DNA from: a virus
Virus record (IMG/VR): IMGVR_UViG_3300044987_002599
Span: 1 to 49,656 of that record
Length of the DNA stretch: 49,656 nt
Strand: one strand, 5' to 3'
Under the pieces are notes generated by a model. It was not told the DNA's origin. It saw only the letters and a list, made by a program, of their open reading frames with translations, and did no database searches. Shown piece after piece: positions 49,485 to 49,656 of this stretch. The position numbers were made by a program, and so were the translations under genes. Numbering within the stretch: the first letter of the stretch is position 1; the number at the start of each line of letters is the position of its first letter.

Positions 49485-49656
49485 CTTCGATCTCCTTGAG
49501 AATGGCAGCGTCGTCAACCGACACAATCAGTGTGTCGCCTGCCAATGTCACATGCTGGCCGCCTGTCAGCATGAGATGAACTCGACTTTCTTCCGTCTTT
49601 TCTCGCACACGCTCCAAGTAAGTGGTGAAACGATCTTCCACCTCAAACTCAAACTT
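49462..49656 (-). CDS. unknown protein, 5' end outside window
   Basis: The last 64 codons of a minus-strand gene enter the window, reading KFEFEVEDRFTTYLERVREK and ending LKEIEDELNTDA before the TGA at 49464-49462. A helical, acidic C-terminus with one beta hairpin (VTLAGDTLIVSVDDAAIL). It overlaps the start of the zinc-ribbon gene by 23 bases and provides its Shine-Dalgarno, so the two are coupled. The fragment is too short to identify. Confidence 0.65.
   Translation of the reverse strand, partial: KFEFEVEDRFTTYLERVREKTEESRVHLMLTGGQHVTLAGDTLIVSVDDAAILKEIEDELNTDA

Noticed and set aside
1-49656. tRNA genes and CRISPR arrays
   Set aside because: Looked for T-loop GGTTCGAATCC-type motifs with acceptor stems and for regularly spaced repeats; none found by eye. 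A tRNAscan run would be decisive.

Overview
The window is part of the genome of a tailed phage with a contractile tail, of the T4-like (Straboviridae/Kyanoviridae-type) group. This follows from a recognisable T4 core set: portal gp20, prohead protease gp21, scaffold gp22, major capsid gp23, an acidic prohead core protein, sheath terminator gp15, baseplate proteins gp26, gp53 and gp5, recombination nuclease gp46/gp47 and late sigma factor gp55. A pstS gene, a 2OG-Fe(II) oxygenase, collagen-like fibres and the many lineage-specific genes are typical of aquatic T4-like phages of Gram-negative hosts. The exact host cannot be read from the sequence. No tRNA gene or CRISPR array was seen.

Layout: (1) 1-2062: an unknown gene behind a sigma70-type promoter with an operator-like dyad, and phage pstS with a PHO-box-like repeat. 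(2) 2126-8197, plus strand: gp14-like neck protein, an HNH homing endonuclease, an endolysin, an extended gp15, a short CCA-adding-type nucleotidyltransferase and a helical unknown protein. (3) 8235-15147: an FkbM methyltransferase, a second homing endonuclease, and the head cluster on the minus strand (acidic core protein, gp21, gp22, gp23). (4) 15219-21211: a 2OG-Fe(II) oxygenase convergent with three paralogous collagen-like fibre genes (one split in two) and further fibre/adhesin genes. (5) 21220-26494: portal gp20 and a tape-measure-like protein on the minus strand, gp26 and a gp51-like frame on the plus strand. (6) 26495-27000: no convincing protein gene, but a dense set of nested inverted repeats that looks like a structured non-coding RNA. 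(7) 27001-37076: replication/recombination and regulation (PD-(D/E)XK nuclease, gp46, gp47, a third homing endonuclease, gp55) and a nucleic-acid-end cassette: a ligase-like/NMNAT-like/2H-phosphoesterase fusion plus a pol-beta-type nucleotidyltransferase. (8) 37149-44761: baseplate genes up to gp5. (9) 44811-46166: two glycosyltransferase-like genes. (10) 46206-49656: a tightly overlapping minus-strand operon with an SNF2-type helicase and small proteins.

Regulation seems to fall into two classes. Structural genes and all three homing endonucleases follow T4-type late promoters (core TAAATA; perfect TATAAATA before each endonuclease), which gp55 would serve. The gp47-gp46 pair, gp55, the 27001-27810 gene and the 1-733 gene instead have sigma70-like -35/-10 pairs with 17-base spacers. 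Convergent units are often separated by long perfect palindromes.

The strongest new-looking signals are: a textbook -1 frameshift site (TTTTTTC, 6-base spacer, 17-bp composite hairpin) fusing gp26 to the gp51-like frame; the structured-RNA candidate directly downstream of it; the three-domain ligase/NMNAT/2H fusion; and the oxygenase placed beside collagen-like fibres.
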